Source of the DNA: Fodinicurvata sp. EGI_FJ10296 | GTDB lineage: Bacteria > Pseudomonadota > Alphaproteobacteria > DSM-16000 > Inquilinaceae | Length of the DNA stretch: 64,000 nucleotides | Assembly (NCBI RefSeq): GCF_040712075.1 | Contig: NZ_JBFCVL010000009.1 | Coordinates: 229,594 to 293,593, forward strand | Reading direction: 5' to 3' | In this document: one piece after another, positions 36,000 through 44,543 of the stretch | How the letters are laid out: each line of letters begins with the position of its first letter | How positions within the stretch are numbered: position 1 is the first letter of the stretch | The notes under the pieces: generated by a model | What the model saw: the letters and a program-made list of their open reading frames with translations, nothing else | Databases searched by the model: none | Told to the model about the DNA's origin: nothing | Made by a program: the position numbers and the translations under genes

Positions 36000-37052
36000 T
36001 TACGCCCGTCTGTCGAAGGAACTGGCGGCCGCGCTGAGCCACTCCGGGCGGTGGTGCCCGTAGGTCATTTCAATCTGCCGAGTGGTCGTATGGCCAAGAT
36101 ATCGAGCGATCTGCCACCAGGGGACGTCGGCGCGGACCATCCATGTTGCGGCGGTGTGCCGAAGTGTGTGAGGGCATATACCATCAAGGCCCGCCCTTTT
36201 GCAGATGAATCTGAATCCTTTCCGCACGTCCTTGATGGGCTTGCCGTTATACTGAATCACGAAGCCTGTTGGTGATGAATGGCGTCTAGCGTAGCGCAAG
36301 AACGTCATCAGGCGCCGGGGTATAGGGATCTGCGCTCGCCCCTTCGATGTTGCTTCTCGGCCGGGCGTCCGAAAATCGATCATGCCGCGACCAAAGTCTA
36401 CCTGAGTCCAGCGAAGCGAGAGAATCGCCTCTTTCCGCGCGGCCGTATAAATCCCCATCAGAATGAACAGCGGCAAATGGCGGCGCCCGTGTTGCCCGTT
36501 GCGAGCGGCGCGTATAAGGCTGGCAGCCTCCTGACGAGTCAGCCATCGCTCCCGGCGTTTGCTTGCTGGTGGCATCCAGATGTGGACCAATCGCGTGAGC
36601 CGACCTTGCTGAAAATCGTGCCTGATAGCCGCAGCCAAGACGATGATGTCGTTTCGGACGGTTCCTGCGGCGACCGCTTCACCGGTGATAGAGTGGCGAC
36701 GTTGGCGAACATACCCCCGGCACGTCTGTTCAGTGATCTCAGTGACGACGAGGTGACCCCAGAACGGCAATAGTGCGCGGACAGAATTCGCAATCTGCGC
36801 TGGAGAAACAACTTCATGCCCATGTTCGGACATGTAATCCGTCAGGACGTCAGCGATGTACCTCTGAGATGGATCACGGGGGCCGGCGGGCTCTGATTCT
36901 ATGAGATGTTGCGCGAGCTGGGTCTCAGCTTCGCGGCGGTCTGAAGTGCCCGTTGAACGCGCGCGTCGACGGCCACGATCGAACCATCGAACCTCCCAGA
37001 CTTTTCTGTCTTGCCGCCAGTTAAGGTGGGCGCCTTTGTTCCGTTTTGGCAT
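36000..37052 (-). CDS. Tyrosine-type site-specific integrase
   Basis: Integrase of 350 aa with the complete catalytic set: Arg206 (YTAARKEAI), a Lys in TSKGRAQIP, His295 and Arg298 (HTLRHTA), His321 (YLGHTTT) and nucleophile Tyr331 (EMTYGHH). The SAM-like arm-binding domain spans residues ~60-150. It lies at the left edge of the mobile region with its C-terminus facing the truncated capsid gene. Its start lies inside the excisionase-like gene; ATG 37052 begins the basic MPKRNKG segment typical of this family. Confidence 0.93.
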   Translation of the reverse strand: MPKRNKGAHLNWRQDRKVWEVRWFDRGRRRARSTGTSDRREAETQLAQHLIESEPAGPRDPSQRYIADVLTDYMSEHGHEVVSPAQIANSVRALLPFWGHLVVTEITEQTCRGYVRQRRHSITGEAVAAGTVRNDIIVLAAAIRHDFQQGRLTRLVHIWMPPASKRRERWLTRQEAASLIRAARNGQHGRRHLPLFILMGIYTAARKEAILSLRWTQVDFGRGMIDFRTPGREATSKGRAQIPIPRRLMTFLRYARRHSSPTGFVIQYNGKPIKDVRKGFRFICKRAGLDGICPHTLRHTAATWMVRADVPWWQIARYLGHTTTRQIEMTYGHHRPEWLSAAASSFDRRA

Positions 37053-37255
37053 GGCACAGTCCGCTCCTTCAGATAGTCGTATACCGCTTCCCGGCTGATG
37101 AGGTAGCGCCCTGCGATGCGCGTGTATGCGATCCGACCGACGCGGCATTCATTCTGAACCGTCCTCGCTCGGCAGCGCAAGACGCTCGCCACCTCTGACG
37201 GCGTGGCCAGATCTGGGAGGTCCGCAATACGCGAAGGGACCACAGTTTCATTCAT
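36899..37255 (-). CDS. Excisionase-like MerR/HTH-17 DNA-binding protein overlapping the integrase
   Basis: Small protein of 118 aa with an excisionase-type helix-turn-helix (residues ~15-68: LATPSEVASVLRCRARTVQNECRVG, then GRYLISREAVYDYL). It is directly upstream of the integrase and overlaps it by 154 bases in another frame; the overlapping part encodes only the disordered tail. Overlap of xis and int genes is known in lambda. It probably directs excision and may regulate int. Confidence 0.75.
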   Translation of the reverse strand: MNETVVPSRIADLPDLATPSEVASVLRCRARTVQNECRVGRIAYTRIAGRYLISREAVYDYLKERTVPCQNGTKAPTLTGGKTEKSGRFDGSIVAVDARVQRALQTAAKLRPSSRNIS

Positions 37256-37616
37256 GATCACCTCCAGCGCATGACAGCGGTGTCGATATACAGCCAGAAT
37301 CGTGTGCGGCGCGAAGTTGCGGCTGGAGTAAGCGTCCAATGCTTTGCCCGTCCGGCGAAACGATATGCGCCCGGAACTCAACTTCGGCCGTCGCAACACC
37401 GGTGTTGACCGCGTGGAGCTTGGCCTTGATGACGACCGCCAGGACGCGTCGGCGCTGCCGTACGGCCGGTCCGAGGGCGGCATTGGTTTGCTTGCCTGTC
37501 CGTGCATTGCTGGGGGGCGAACAAGTTGGATTGCGCCCGGCCGGGTCGAGAATGGCCGTCATTAACAGGACCGGCCCGTCTGCCAACGGAAAGGCAATCA
37601 GTGCGTCACGTGCCAT
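37248..37616 (-). CDS. Hypothetical protein upstream of excisionase-like gene
   Basis: Frame of 122 aa from ATG 37616 that overlaps the excisionase-like start by 8 bases, an arrangement that suggests coupling. No domain is recognised; it contains an Arg-rich stretch (VRQRRRVLAVVIKAKLHA). An overlapping forward-strand frame of similar size exists, so coding is uncertain. Confidence 0.35.
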   Translation of the reverse strand: MARDALIAFPLADGPVLLMTAILDPAGRNPTCSPPSNARTGKQTNAALGPAVRQRRRVLAVVIKAKLHAVNTGVATAEVEFRAHIVSPDGQSIGRLLQPQLRAAHDSGCISTPLSCAGGDHE

Positions 37617-37934
37617 CGCGCCTCCATCAGTAACGCCAGGCACCCCCGCGTCGGCGATATGTCGATATCCCTTTACGTTTTGGGCACGAGTCGTCGATCT
37701 GGCGCAATTGTTCATTGGGCGAATTCCGTCTACTTCACTCACTCCGGATGAAGTAAGATCGGCATCAGAAATAAAAAAATTGCACGTTGAGTTGAACGCC
37801 GCCACCTCCCCCTGAACCAAAACAACCCAGGCGAAGCCTGAACGGGCAGAGCCCGGTATATTCCTTACCTTCTCTAACCTTCCCTAACTTCGGGGCCGAT
37901 TGACGCTTATATAACAACGACTTACGCCGAAAAC
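37617..37934. other. Noncoding stretch before the iterons
   Basis: About 320 bases without a supported gene. AT-rich around 37735-37800. It contains the short repetitive stretch CTTACCTTCTCTAACCTTCC followed by another CTAAC at about 37864-37890. Probably regulatory DNA for the divergent integrase operon and RecA-like gene. Confidence 0.35.
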
Positions 37935-37994
37935 CCTGCGAATCTACCAGTGCAAACCTGTGAATCTACCAGTGCAACCCTGCGAATCTACCAG
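37935..37994. repeat. Three iteron-like direct repeats with 22-bp period
   Basis: CCTGCGAATCTACCAG, CCTGTGAATCTACCAG and CCTGCGAATCTACCAG begin at 37935, 37957 and 37979, two helical turns apart. The first two are followed by TGCAA. This phased layout is typical of iterons bound by an initiator or of arm sites bound by a recombinase. No replication initiator gene is adjacent; the integrase operon is to the left and a RecA-like gene to the right. Confidence 0.75.
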
Positions 37995-38420
37995 ACCCAA
38001 CGACGAGTGATGCCGGGAATAGGAAGAACGCCCTATGCAACTTGAGTTCTTCACGGTTGAATGGCGGATTATGTGGGAGAAAATGGGGGCGATGGCAGCT
38101 TTATTAGGATATTGTTCCTACTTAAGTCTTGATTCGACACATCGTCGGAGCTTTTTCTCAACTTGAAGCTAGCTCTCGACCAATTCCCGTTCCGAGCAGT
38201 TCTGCTGGAGCGACACCGCAAAGAAGCTGTACTTTGGTTGATTTCGTGCATAGCGATTTCTATATTGTGGCTGTCAGACCGACCCAGCGTCAGGGATCGC
38301 ATTGGTTCTTTGCCGAAGCGGTGCCGCAGGAAATTCAGATCGACAGAACGCACAGGGGCCACGGTTCCGAGGCTCGAAATTCTCGAAGAAGATATGCACC
38401 GGAGATCTTGAAAATGATTG
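37995..38420. other. AT-rich region without a confident gene
   Basis: About 425 bases. Overlapping frames exist on both strands (the longest on the forward strand spans 38129-38536) but none shows a domain or good initiation signals. Its end overlaps the start of the RecA-like gene. It could be a decayed gene joined to that ATPase or regulatory DNA. Confidence 0.35.
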
Positions 38421-39143
38421 ATGCGGCGGAACGGCAGGTTCTTGCAAAAGGCCTTAGAAGCGTGGCCTTTGCCGGCAAGCCAGATTGTGAAAGCGAGGCG
38501 CCGGAACGGTTGTTCAAGCACGGCATCGATCCCTGAATTGGACGAGGTGATTGGTGGAGGGCTCGTACCTGGATCCATCATGGAGATTTACGGTGACGAG
38601 GCGGCAGGAAAGAGCGCTCTTGCATTACTCTACGCCAACGACTTTGCCCTGAAATACGGTCCGGGAACCTCTTATATCGAAGACGCCGAAAGGGTCTATT
38701 CCGAGCGCGATTTTTCATCCTGCCCGCATATAGGGGGAATGGCCTCTGTTGTTCATCCGGTCAGTCTGGAGAAAACAGGCGCTTTGGTGTCATCCCGTCT
38801 GAAAGCGGGGAATCTGGGACTGGTCGACATTGATAGTTGCGCTGCGATGCTGCCGGAGAGTGATATCAAGGGATATCTCGGAGATGGGCGGTTCGATCGC
38901 CAGGGTGAGAAAATTGTCCGAACGGTCAAACACTGGAAAACCATTCAAGGTGATGCCCGACTCATACTGGTCAATCAGCGCCGCAACAAAAAGACGAGAC
39001 ACAAGGCGACGGGGGTTTGCGAAGACAACACCTCCGGTGGCGCTGCCCTCTATAGAATCTCCGACATTCGGCTGGATGTCCGGGTTGATGCCCTGATCAA
39101 GGATCAGGGAAGCCGGGATATCGTCGGTCAGATCGTCAATTGA
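38421..39143 (+). CDS. Short RecA-like recombinase/ATPase
   Basis: Protein of about 240 aa reading like the RecA core: Walker A EIYGDEAAGKSA, the catalytic Glu region (IEDAERVYS), Walker B with the RecA-like DSCAAMLPE, an L1-like GYLGDGRFDRQGEKI, LILVNQRRNK (RecA IFINQIR), and L2-like TSGGAALYRISDIRLDVR. It lacks most of the RecA N-terminal helix and the C-terminal domain (RecA is ~350 aa). The start is unclear: TTG 38418 or ATG 38421, with a distant GGAG. A chromosomal RecA should exist elsewhere, so this is a mobile-element recombinase, still possibly active. Confidence 0.78.
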   Translation: MRRNGRFLQKALEAWPLPASQIVKARRRNGCSSTASIPELDEVIGGGLVPGSIMEIYGDEAAGKSALALLYANDFALKYGPGTSYIEDAERVYSERDFSSCPHIGGMASVVHPVSLEKTGALVSSRLKAGNLGLVDIDSCAAMLPESDIKGYLGDGRFDRQGEKIVRTVKHWKTIQGDARLILVNQRRNKKTRHKATGVCEDNTSGGAALYRISDIRLDVRVDALIKDQGSRDIVGQIVN

Positions 39144-39204
39144 TGTAATCGCGACGGGTTCACATGCGCCTTAAGGTGGCGCCCGCTAAGAATCCCGCGT
39201 CGCA

Positions 39205-40353
39205 TTACTGGTCCTCCAGAGCAGTTATGACGGCCGTCCCAACCAGCTTGGCCAACGCGACCGGCACGGCGTTGCCAAGCTGGCGTACACATTGCGACCA
39301 GGAGCCATGGAATCGGTAGTCATCTGGAAACGTCTGGAGCCGCGCGCATTCACGCACCGTGAAATGTCGGACGCTGCCGTCGCGCCGGCGAAGCATGTTT
39401 TCTCCGCCCGGGACGCCGTGGACACCCGCTTTCAGCGTCTTTGCCGGTTCGTCGTCGGGGCTACCAGTGTGACCGGGGTAGGATTTCGCGCCAGGCTTGA
39501 ACGCATGTCCCGACCACGCCGCTGCGGCGTCCGGCTCGGTTTCGGGGTCGGGAAGGTCGGCGAGGGCATCGCGTACTGTCCGCCACGGCAAGGTCACCGG
39601 TTCGTCGGCCCCTATAGTCCGGCCTGAGGGTGAATGTCGACCGTCGCGCGCGATCTGATGGCGGTCGAAATAGCTCCCATGGGTCATGTCCCACAGCAAT
39701 GCCTCGCGCGAATGTGTGGCACGAGGGAATTGAAAATCGACATTTAGATCGTCTCTGAAACCCACGAAAAACACCCGTTCGCGCTTCTGCGGCACGCCGA
39801 AATCGGCGGCATTCAAAACCTGCGCCGAAACCCGGTAGCTCAGGCCGCCAGTTTTGCTGTGGCTGTGATGGTTTTCAAGCCGTGACAGATGATCCGCCCA
39901 GGTCTCTTCATCCCGACGCGTGAGATCCGGATGCTCGAGCTGTCGCTGGATGTACCGGAAGTAGTCGCTGAAGCTTCGGCGCGTCAGACCTTTGACGTTC
40001 TCGAATATGAAGGCACGCGGACGGGTCTGGCGAACGGCTCTGACAGCCTGACCAAACATGTCACGGCGGTCTTCCTGCGCATTGTGTTGTCCGCCGAGCG
40101 AGAACGGCTGGCAGGGCGGGCCGCCGGAGACAAGATCAATCCTGTCTCTGTAGGCGGTAAAATCGACGTCGCGGACATCGCCTTGCAACAGCGGCCACGA
40201 CGAGACCAGCGAGTGGCCAGCGTCCTGATTCCGGCGAATGGTGTCACAGCAATGAGAGTCGAATTCCATGACAGCGTTTGCTTGAAATCCAGACTGGTGA
40301 AGGCCAATGCACAGTCCCCCGGCACCGGCGAAGAGTTCCAATGAATTTTTCAT
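39205..40353 (-). CDS. C5-cytosine DNA methyltransferase
   Basis: Enzyme of 382 aa with the motifs in canonical order: I (LELFAGAGGLCIGL), IV with catalytic Cys (GGPPCQPFS), VI (FENVKGL), VIII (QKRERVFFVG) and X (RQLGNAVPVALAKLVG). The target-recognition region lies between VIII and IX (about residues 215-330); its specificity cannot be read by eye. No restriction endonuclease or Vsr gene is next to it, so it looks like an orphan, perhaps for self-protection of the element. Confidence 0.92.
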   Translation of the reverse strand: MKNSLELFAGAGGLCIGLHQSGFQANAVMEFDSHCCDTIRRNQDAGHSLVSSWPLLQGDVRDVDFTAYRDRIDLVSGGPPCQPFSLGGQHNAQEDRRDMFGQAVRAVRQTRPRAFIFENVKGLTRRSFSDYFRYIQRQLEHPDLTRRDEETWADHLSRLENHHSHSKTGGLSYRVSAQVLNAADFGVPQKRERVFFVGFRDDLNVDFQFPRATHSREALLWDMTHGSYFDRHQIARDGRHSPSGRTIGADEPVTLPWRTVRDALADLPDPETEPDAAAAWSGHAFKPGAKSYPGHTGSPDDEPAKTLKAGVHGVPGGENMLRRRDGSVRHFTVRECARLQTFPDDYRFHGSWSQCVRQLGNAVPVALAKLVGTAVITALEDQ

Positions 40354-40680
40354 GAGGGCGAATTAGGATCGCCCGCAGAAAACTAAAAATGCGCGTCACA
40401 TTGAATTAGTCGGTTTGCTTGCCCGTTATGCCGTCATAAGAGACAGTAATGAATAACGATCATCCGGATTTTCAGATCAATTATTGAACTGAAAGGGCGC
40501 GTATCGATCAGTCATGCGATAGCGTCGTCACATCCGAGTTCTGTTTGCCTGGTTTCCTGGCGATGCCAACACCGGTACCGTAATGATGATCGACATCACC
40601 GATGGTCGGTTGTCGGGGCGAAGCACCATTCGCCTCAGCCAAGGCCGGTGCTCAAAATCACGGCCGATATGGCGGGGAGG
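40354..40680. other. Intergenic region between divergent methyltransferase and HTH genes
   Basis: About 330 bases without a gene. The AT-rich part at 40360-40490 should hold the methyltransferase promoter. The rest leads into the palindromic operator of the HTH gene. No remnant of a HigB/RelE toxin was recognised. Confidence 0.4.
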
Positions 40681-40716
40681 GATATCCGAGTTGATTTCCG
40701 GATCAACTCGGGTATC
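40681..40716. promoter_or_regulatory. 15-bp inverted-repeat operator before HTH gene
   Basis: Arms 40681-40695 and 40702-40716 are reverse complements in 14 of 15 positions (core CCGAGTTGAT and ATCAACTCGG) around a 6-base spacer. It ends 34 bases before the ATG of the XRE-type gene, the usual place for an autoregulatory operator of a HigA-like protein. Confidence 0.7.
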
Positions 40717-40750
40717 GTACCGGTGATGGCCCTTTGAGAGGACGCTGGTG

Positions 40751-41092
40751 ATGAACAGACTGCGGGATTTTGCCGATGTCCGCCGGGATATCGAGGATGA
40801 GAACCCCGGAGTTCAGTTGGAGCTTCGCCGGACGGCGCAGAAGCGGTCGATCGCGCAGATGCTGGTGCGCATGCGCAAACAGGCCGGTCTGACCCAGACA
40901 GCTCTCGCCGTCGAAACCGGGTGGGATAAAGGCTTCGTTTCGCGGCTCGAAGGCGCCTACGGCGGCATGCCTGATACCGGCACAATCGCCCGGTATGCAA
41001 CGGCTTGCGGCTTTACCTTGCGCCTGGTCGCCGGCAACACCGGCGATGACAGCGGCGCCATCGAGGTCACGCTTCAAGACGACCGGCAGTAA
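40751..41092 (+). CDS. XRE-family HTH regulator, HigA antitoxin-like, without toxin
   Basis: DNA-binding protein of 113 aa. The Cro/C1 helix-turn-helix is at residues ~34-90 (LVRMRKQAGLTQTALAVETGWDKGFVSRLE), followed by IARYATACGFTLRLV, as in HigA antitoxins. ATG 40751 has GAGAGGA upstream at good distance; an in-frame GTG just before it is less likely. HigA genes normally follow a higB toxin, but none is present upstream or downstream, so this is a solitary regulator. Confidence 0.8.
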   Translation: MNRLRDFADVRRDIEDENPGVQLELRRTAQKRSIAQMLVRMRKQAGLTQTALAVETGWDKGFVSRLEGAYGGMPDTGTIARYATACGFTLRLVAGNTGDDSGAIEVTLQDDRQ

Positions 41093-41228
41093 CGACAAGC
41101 CGGTTCTGATGAACGCCGGAGCGGATGTCCGGACCCTGCGCGGCGGGCAAGGTCCGGACTCCATTGCCGCAGCCCCCGTTTTGACGGTTGATCCGGGCTT
41201 TTCTCGAGTTGCTCCGGCGTTTCATCGC
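41093..41228. other. Convergent gap between HTH gene and recombinase
   Basis: 136 bases between two converging genes. Nothing recognised; it is a candidate position for one end of the recombinase-bearing element. Confidence 0.3.
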
Positions 41229-42266
41229 TCAATCGATTGCCGCCTGGTACCGCCGTCCTGCCAGGATCTGACTTGCGGTGCGCTGATAGCGGCGTGTCAT
41301 GTCCGCTGACCTGTGGTCGAGCACCGACTGCGCCGCGATCGGGATTTCGGGGATCCTCTCAACAGCAAACGTCGCCGCCAGATCGCGAAGCCGGTGCGGA
41401 CTGAGCGATACGCTGAGCTTTTGTGCCGTCATTTTGCGCATTGCGGCATAGAGCGCTGGAGCGCCGGCGGGCCGGCCGCGTTTTCCGATCCAGAATGTAT
41501 CGTCTTGAGCGCCGTGTGCCGGCAAGATGTCATGAATCCAGGTGCTGAGAAACGGCAGCAATGCTGGCGGCAGAGGATAGTCCGCCGCCGTGGCGGTCTT
41601 CCGATCCACCGCTGCAAACCGAACCATCGCGGCCTCCAGATCGATCGCTGGACAACGCAGCGCCGCTAATGCTCGCCGCCGTTCGGGCACGACGATGCCC
41701 AGCGCGAGGTAAAGCCCGTCGCGGTACGTTTGCACGCAACGCCATGACCAAACTGTGTGGGGCTGCGGTGCGCTCAGACAATCGGTCATCGTGCCTATTC
41801 CAAGCGCCCAGACTTCCTCCGCCGAAACTTGTTTTAGCGTGGCTGATTTTCGCGGTGTGTGGCGCTCCGCTTCCGTTTGAAGGCGTCGGCCGGCAGCAGC
41901 GAGCCAGCTAAAATCGTCGTCCGGCGCGATCACGCGGCCAACACGAAAGAGAGCCCAGACATAGCCGACGATCGTGGATAGTCGGCAGCCTCTCATTTGA
42001 GCGTCACCGATCAGCGCCCTGACGGTGGCCGGGGAAAGCTCCGGCGACAGGTCTTCGGCGTCGGCGATTGCGAGAAGCCGTGTATAAACGCGGGCGACGG
42101 TATACCGCGTGACCGGCTTCCACGAACGGCCGGCGCCGTCGCTGAGCAGGTCGTCAAACTCGTTTCGCACGTCATGCGCCGCGATCCAGGCGGCTTGTTG
42201 ATGTTCCGGCCAGGTTCGGCACCCCGCCGCGATTGCGGCGGGGCTGGCGTCGATGTGGATATTCAT
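41229..42266 (-). CDS. Tyrosine recombinase, second of a coupled pair
   Basis: Protein of 345 aa with a phage-integrase-type catalytic domain: Arg in VVPERRRALAALRC, His and Arg in SPHRLRDLAATF, then His in VLDHRSADMTRRY with the terminal Tyr as nucleophile. Its ATG overlaps the stop of the larger recombinase (ATGA), so the two are made together. Paired recombinases occur in some integrative elements whose ends are processed by two non-identical subunits. Confidence 0.85.
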   Translation of the reverse strand: MNIHIDASPAAIAAGCRTWPEHQQAAWIAAHDVRNEFDDLLSDGAGRSWKPVTRYTVARVYTRLLAIADAEDLSPELSPATVRALIGDAQMRGCRLSTIVGYVWALFRVGRVIAPDDDFSWLAAAGRRLQTEAERHTPRKSATLKQVSAEEVWALGIGTMTDCLSAPQPHTVWSWRCVQTYRDGLYLALGIVVPERRRALAALRCPAIDLEAAMVRFAAVDRKTATAADYPLPPALLPFLSTWIHDILPAHGAQDDTFWIGKRGRPAGAPALYAAMRKMTAQKLSVSLSPHRLRDLAATFAVERIPEIPIAAQSVLDHRSADMTRRYQRTASQILAGRRYQAAID

Positions 42267-44359
42267 TTTTTGTTCCTTTCGTCTTCGGCTGCGTAGCGTT
42301 GGAGCAGCGCGGACTGGTATTGTCGTTGTGCAGTGAGACTTGCGATTTCAGCGTAGTAGCGCAGCGTCGTCTCGAGCCGTTTGTGACCCAGAAGTTTCTG
42401 GATAACAGCGCAGTCGACGCCCGCATCCAGCGCGATTTTTGCCGCCAGATGGCGGCTTGCATGGAGATTGAGCTCGAAGCCCAGACGCCTGTTGCGGTCG
42501 ACGAAATTCATGTTCATCAGTTCCAGTGCCCGATGCTTGGCGCCTTTGGCGGGAAAAACGAACGGGTTCTCGGCACTTGCGCCGACCCGGGACGCGAGCA
42601 CGGGGCGCAAATGGCGAAGCCAGAACCTCAGCTCCGTCGTTGCTTTCTCTGTCAGTTCGACGGTCAGCGGCTCGTGATTTTTGACTTCTTCCGCTGCGAG
42701 CCAGAGCGTTGCCTTTCCCTCGCCGCTTGGCAGCTTCACGTTCTGGTCAGGCCCCCGGAACCGCAACTGACAGAGATTAGCCCGCCGCAGCGGCGCGGAC
42801 CGGAGGATGAGATGGAGCAAGCCGACCATGGCATCGAGCAGAGACTGCTGATCCGGTTCCCGGCCGGCGGCGGCAGCCGCATGGGCCGGCCTCAACAAAG
42901 CCGCCGGAGCCTTCCGCCACGCTTCAAGATACGCCGGATCGGCGAACTTTCTGAGCCGATCGCGATGTCGAGAGCCCATTGCTGATCCGCTCTGCCAAAC
43001 CGGCTTCACCATACCGTCTGATTGCTTTTGCTCCGAGCGGATATGCGGGTGGACACGCCAGAGCAAGCGCCGGAGCTTCTCCAGCGATGCGTCGTCGACA
43101 TCGTGAATCTTCGCAACAGTCAGAAGCGCGGAGACGATATTGCGACGCTGTGCCGATCGCTGCTCCGAGGGCTTCCCGTCCTGGCGTTCGGCCCGCCGCG
43201 ACTGGCGATCACGCGCATGTTTTAGCGCACCGACAGCATGTTCTGGCGTCAGAACCTGGGCAATGTCCCTCAGCTTTGAGGGGGCCTGATCGGCCAGCGC
43301 GGCGTATGCGATCGCGGTTTTCCAAGATCGCAGTGTGCCCGGTGCGTACTGGCGGTTCGGTGCGTGCTCGACACCCGCGATCAGGTCGTCGAAATCGTCA
43401 AAGACGGATGCGGGATCGAAATCCTCCGCCCCCGGCGCCGTCATGCGTTCAACGAACGCATACCAAGACTGTTTGAATGGCGCCGATAAATCATCGAACC
43501 GCAGATTCCAGCGGTCGACACCTGTGCGGTACCGCCGTGCGAGCGATTGACGGGGAAAGCCTTCACAGCTCTTCTGCAGTTCTTCCCACGCATAAACGAT
43601 TGCGCGAACCGTCTCGTGCGCACCCTTGATCTTTCTTGCGGCGAGATCCGCTTCCAACGCATCGACGGTGCTGTCGTCGACGGCATCGGGCTGGATGTCG
43701 CGTTCGTAACAGTATGAGACCAGACGCCACAGCTTCGCGCGTGCCTGGCCGTCTGGCAGGCCGTCAACCAGGCGCCGCCAGGGACCGACCAGAAAATCGG
43801 CGCTCAAGCGGCGGTGGCCGTGGCGATCGACCAGCCGAACTGCGCCTAAGAGCATCGACTTGATGTTGTCGAAGCTCTGTTGCCGGACGCCGAAATCGAT
43901 CGCCGTGAGGCCATCAAAAGACGTTCGGATCCGGCGCTCGACGGCCGGAATTTCCGCCAACTCGCTGTTCAGAACGTCTGCAAACCGCGTCAGAGCGCCC
44001 CGAATTCGGATTTTGCGGTCGGGTGCCTGAGTCTGCAGATCGACAGCGACTGATGCATCCGCCAGGGTCGCTGTGTTTGCAGCGACCGCCGCCGTCAGGG
44101 CAGCCGGCGCCATGGGAAGAGACTGCAGTTTGCGCATCGCCCGACGTTCTCCGTCGAGCGTCTTCCAGCCGAGGTCCGATGCGCCGACGGCGCGAGCATG
44201 AAGGGCTTCAAGTTCGCAAGCCGGAATATCGGTAAGTGCCTTGTCGGCTACTGCATGCGCTCGGGTAATGGCTTTGCGCGCCGCGTGAATGTCCGTCTTG
44301 GTCAGGTGCGTAGGCAACAGCGTCGTCAGAATATCGAGATCGTTCAATGTCTTTGTCAT
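42263..44359 (-). CDS. Large tyrosine recombinase, first of a coupled pair
   Basis: Protein of about 698 aa, roughly twice a normal integrase. The C-terminal ~200 residues hold the catalytic domain: Arg in RSAPLRRANLCQL, His and Arg in LHASRHLAAKI, His in LLGHKRLETTLRYYAE with one of the two tyrosines as nucleophile. The N-terminal ~450 residues are helical and unrecognised. Three ATG codons lie in a row (44365, 44362, 44359); AAGGA spacing favours the last. It is translationally coupled to the second recombinase. Confidence 0.85.
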   Translation of the reverse strand: MTKTLNDLDILTTLLPTHLTKTDIHAARKAITRAHAVADKALTDIPACELEALHARAVGASDLGWKTLDGERRAMRKLQSLPMAPAALTAAVAANTATLADASVAVDLQTQAPDRKIRIRGALTRFADVLNSELAEIPAVERRIRTSFDGLTAIDFGVRQQSFDNIKSMLLGAVRLVDRHGHRRLSADFLVGPWRRLVDGLPDGQARAKLWRLVSYCYERDIQPDAVDDSTVDALEADLAARKIKGAHETVRAIVYAWEELQKSCEGFPRQSLARRYRTGVDRWNLRFDDLSAPFKQSWYAFVERMTAPGAEDFDPASVFDDFDDLIAGVEHAPNRQYAPGTLRSWKTAIAYAALADQAPSKLRDIAQVLTPEHAVGALKHARDRQSRRAERQDGKPSEQRSAQRRNIVSALLTVAKIHDVDDASLEKLRRLLWRVHPHIRSEQKQSDGMVKPVWQSGSAMGSRHRDRLRKFADPAYLEAWRKAPAALLRPAHAAAAAGREPDQQSLLDAMVGLLHLILRSAPLRRANLCQLRFRGPDQNVKLPSGEGKATLWLAAEEVKNHEPLTVELTEKATTELRFWLRHLRPVLASRVGASAENPFVFPAKGAKHRALELMNMNFVDRNRRLGFELNLHASRHLAAKIALDAGVDCAVIQKLLGHKRLETTLRYYAEIASLTAQRQYQSALLQRYAAEDERNKK

Positions 44360-44543
44360 CATCATCTTCCTTGGAGATGGGGGGAGCGGGAGGCGTCGTC
44401 GCCGAAAGGGCGACGCCTCCGCTTCGACCCATCCCGCCTCCCTCTTTCTTTTCCGGCGTGTCCAAGGGAGGTAAGGCTTCAATGACGATAAAAAAAATTG
44501 GTCCGGGGTTGAGTGTCAGCTCGGCCATGTCGAGCGCAAATCC

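Noticed and set aside
36279..36773. Forward frame of 164 residues opposite the integrase
   Set aside because: Shadow of the integrase gene, which has a full catalytic set on the reverse strand.
37935..37994. CRISPR array
   Set aside because: The repeats are about 16 bases with a 22-base period, far too short for repeat plus spacer, and no cas genes are present.
39205..40353. Complete restriction-modification system
   Set aside because: Only the methyltransferase is recognisable; neighbouring genes are a RecA-like ATPase and an HTH regulator.
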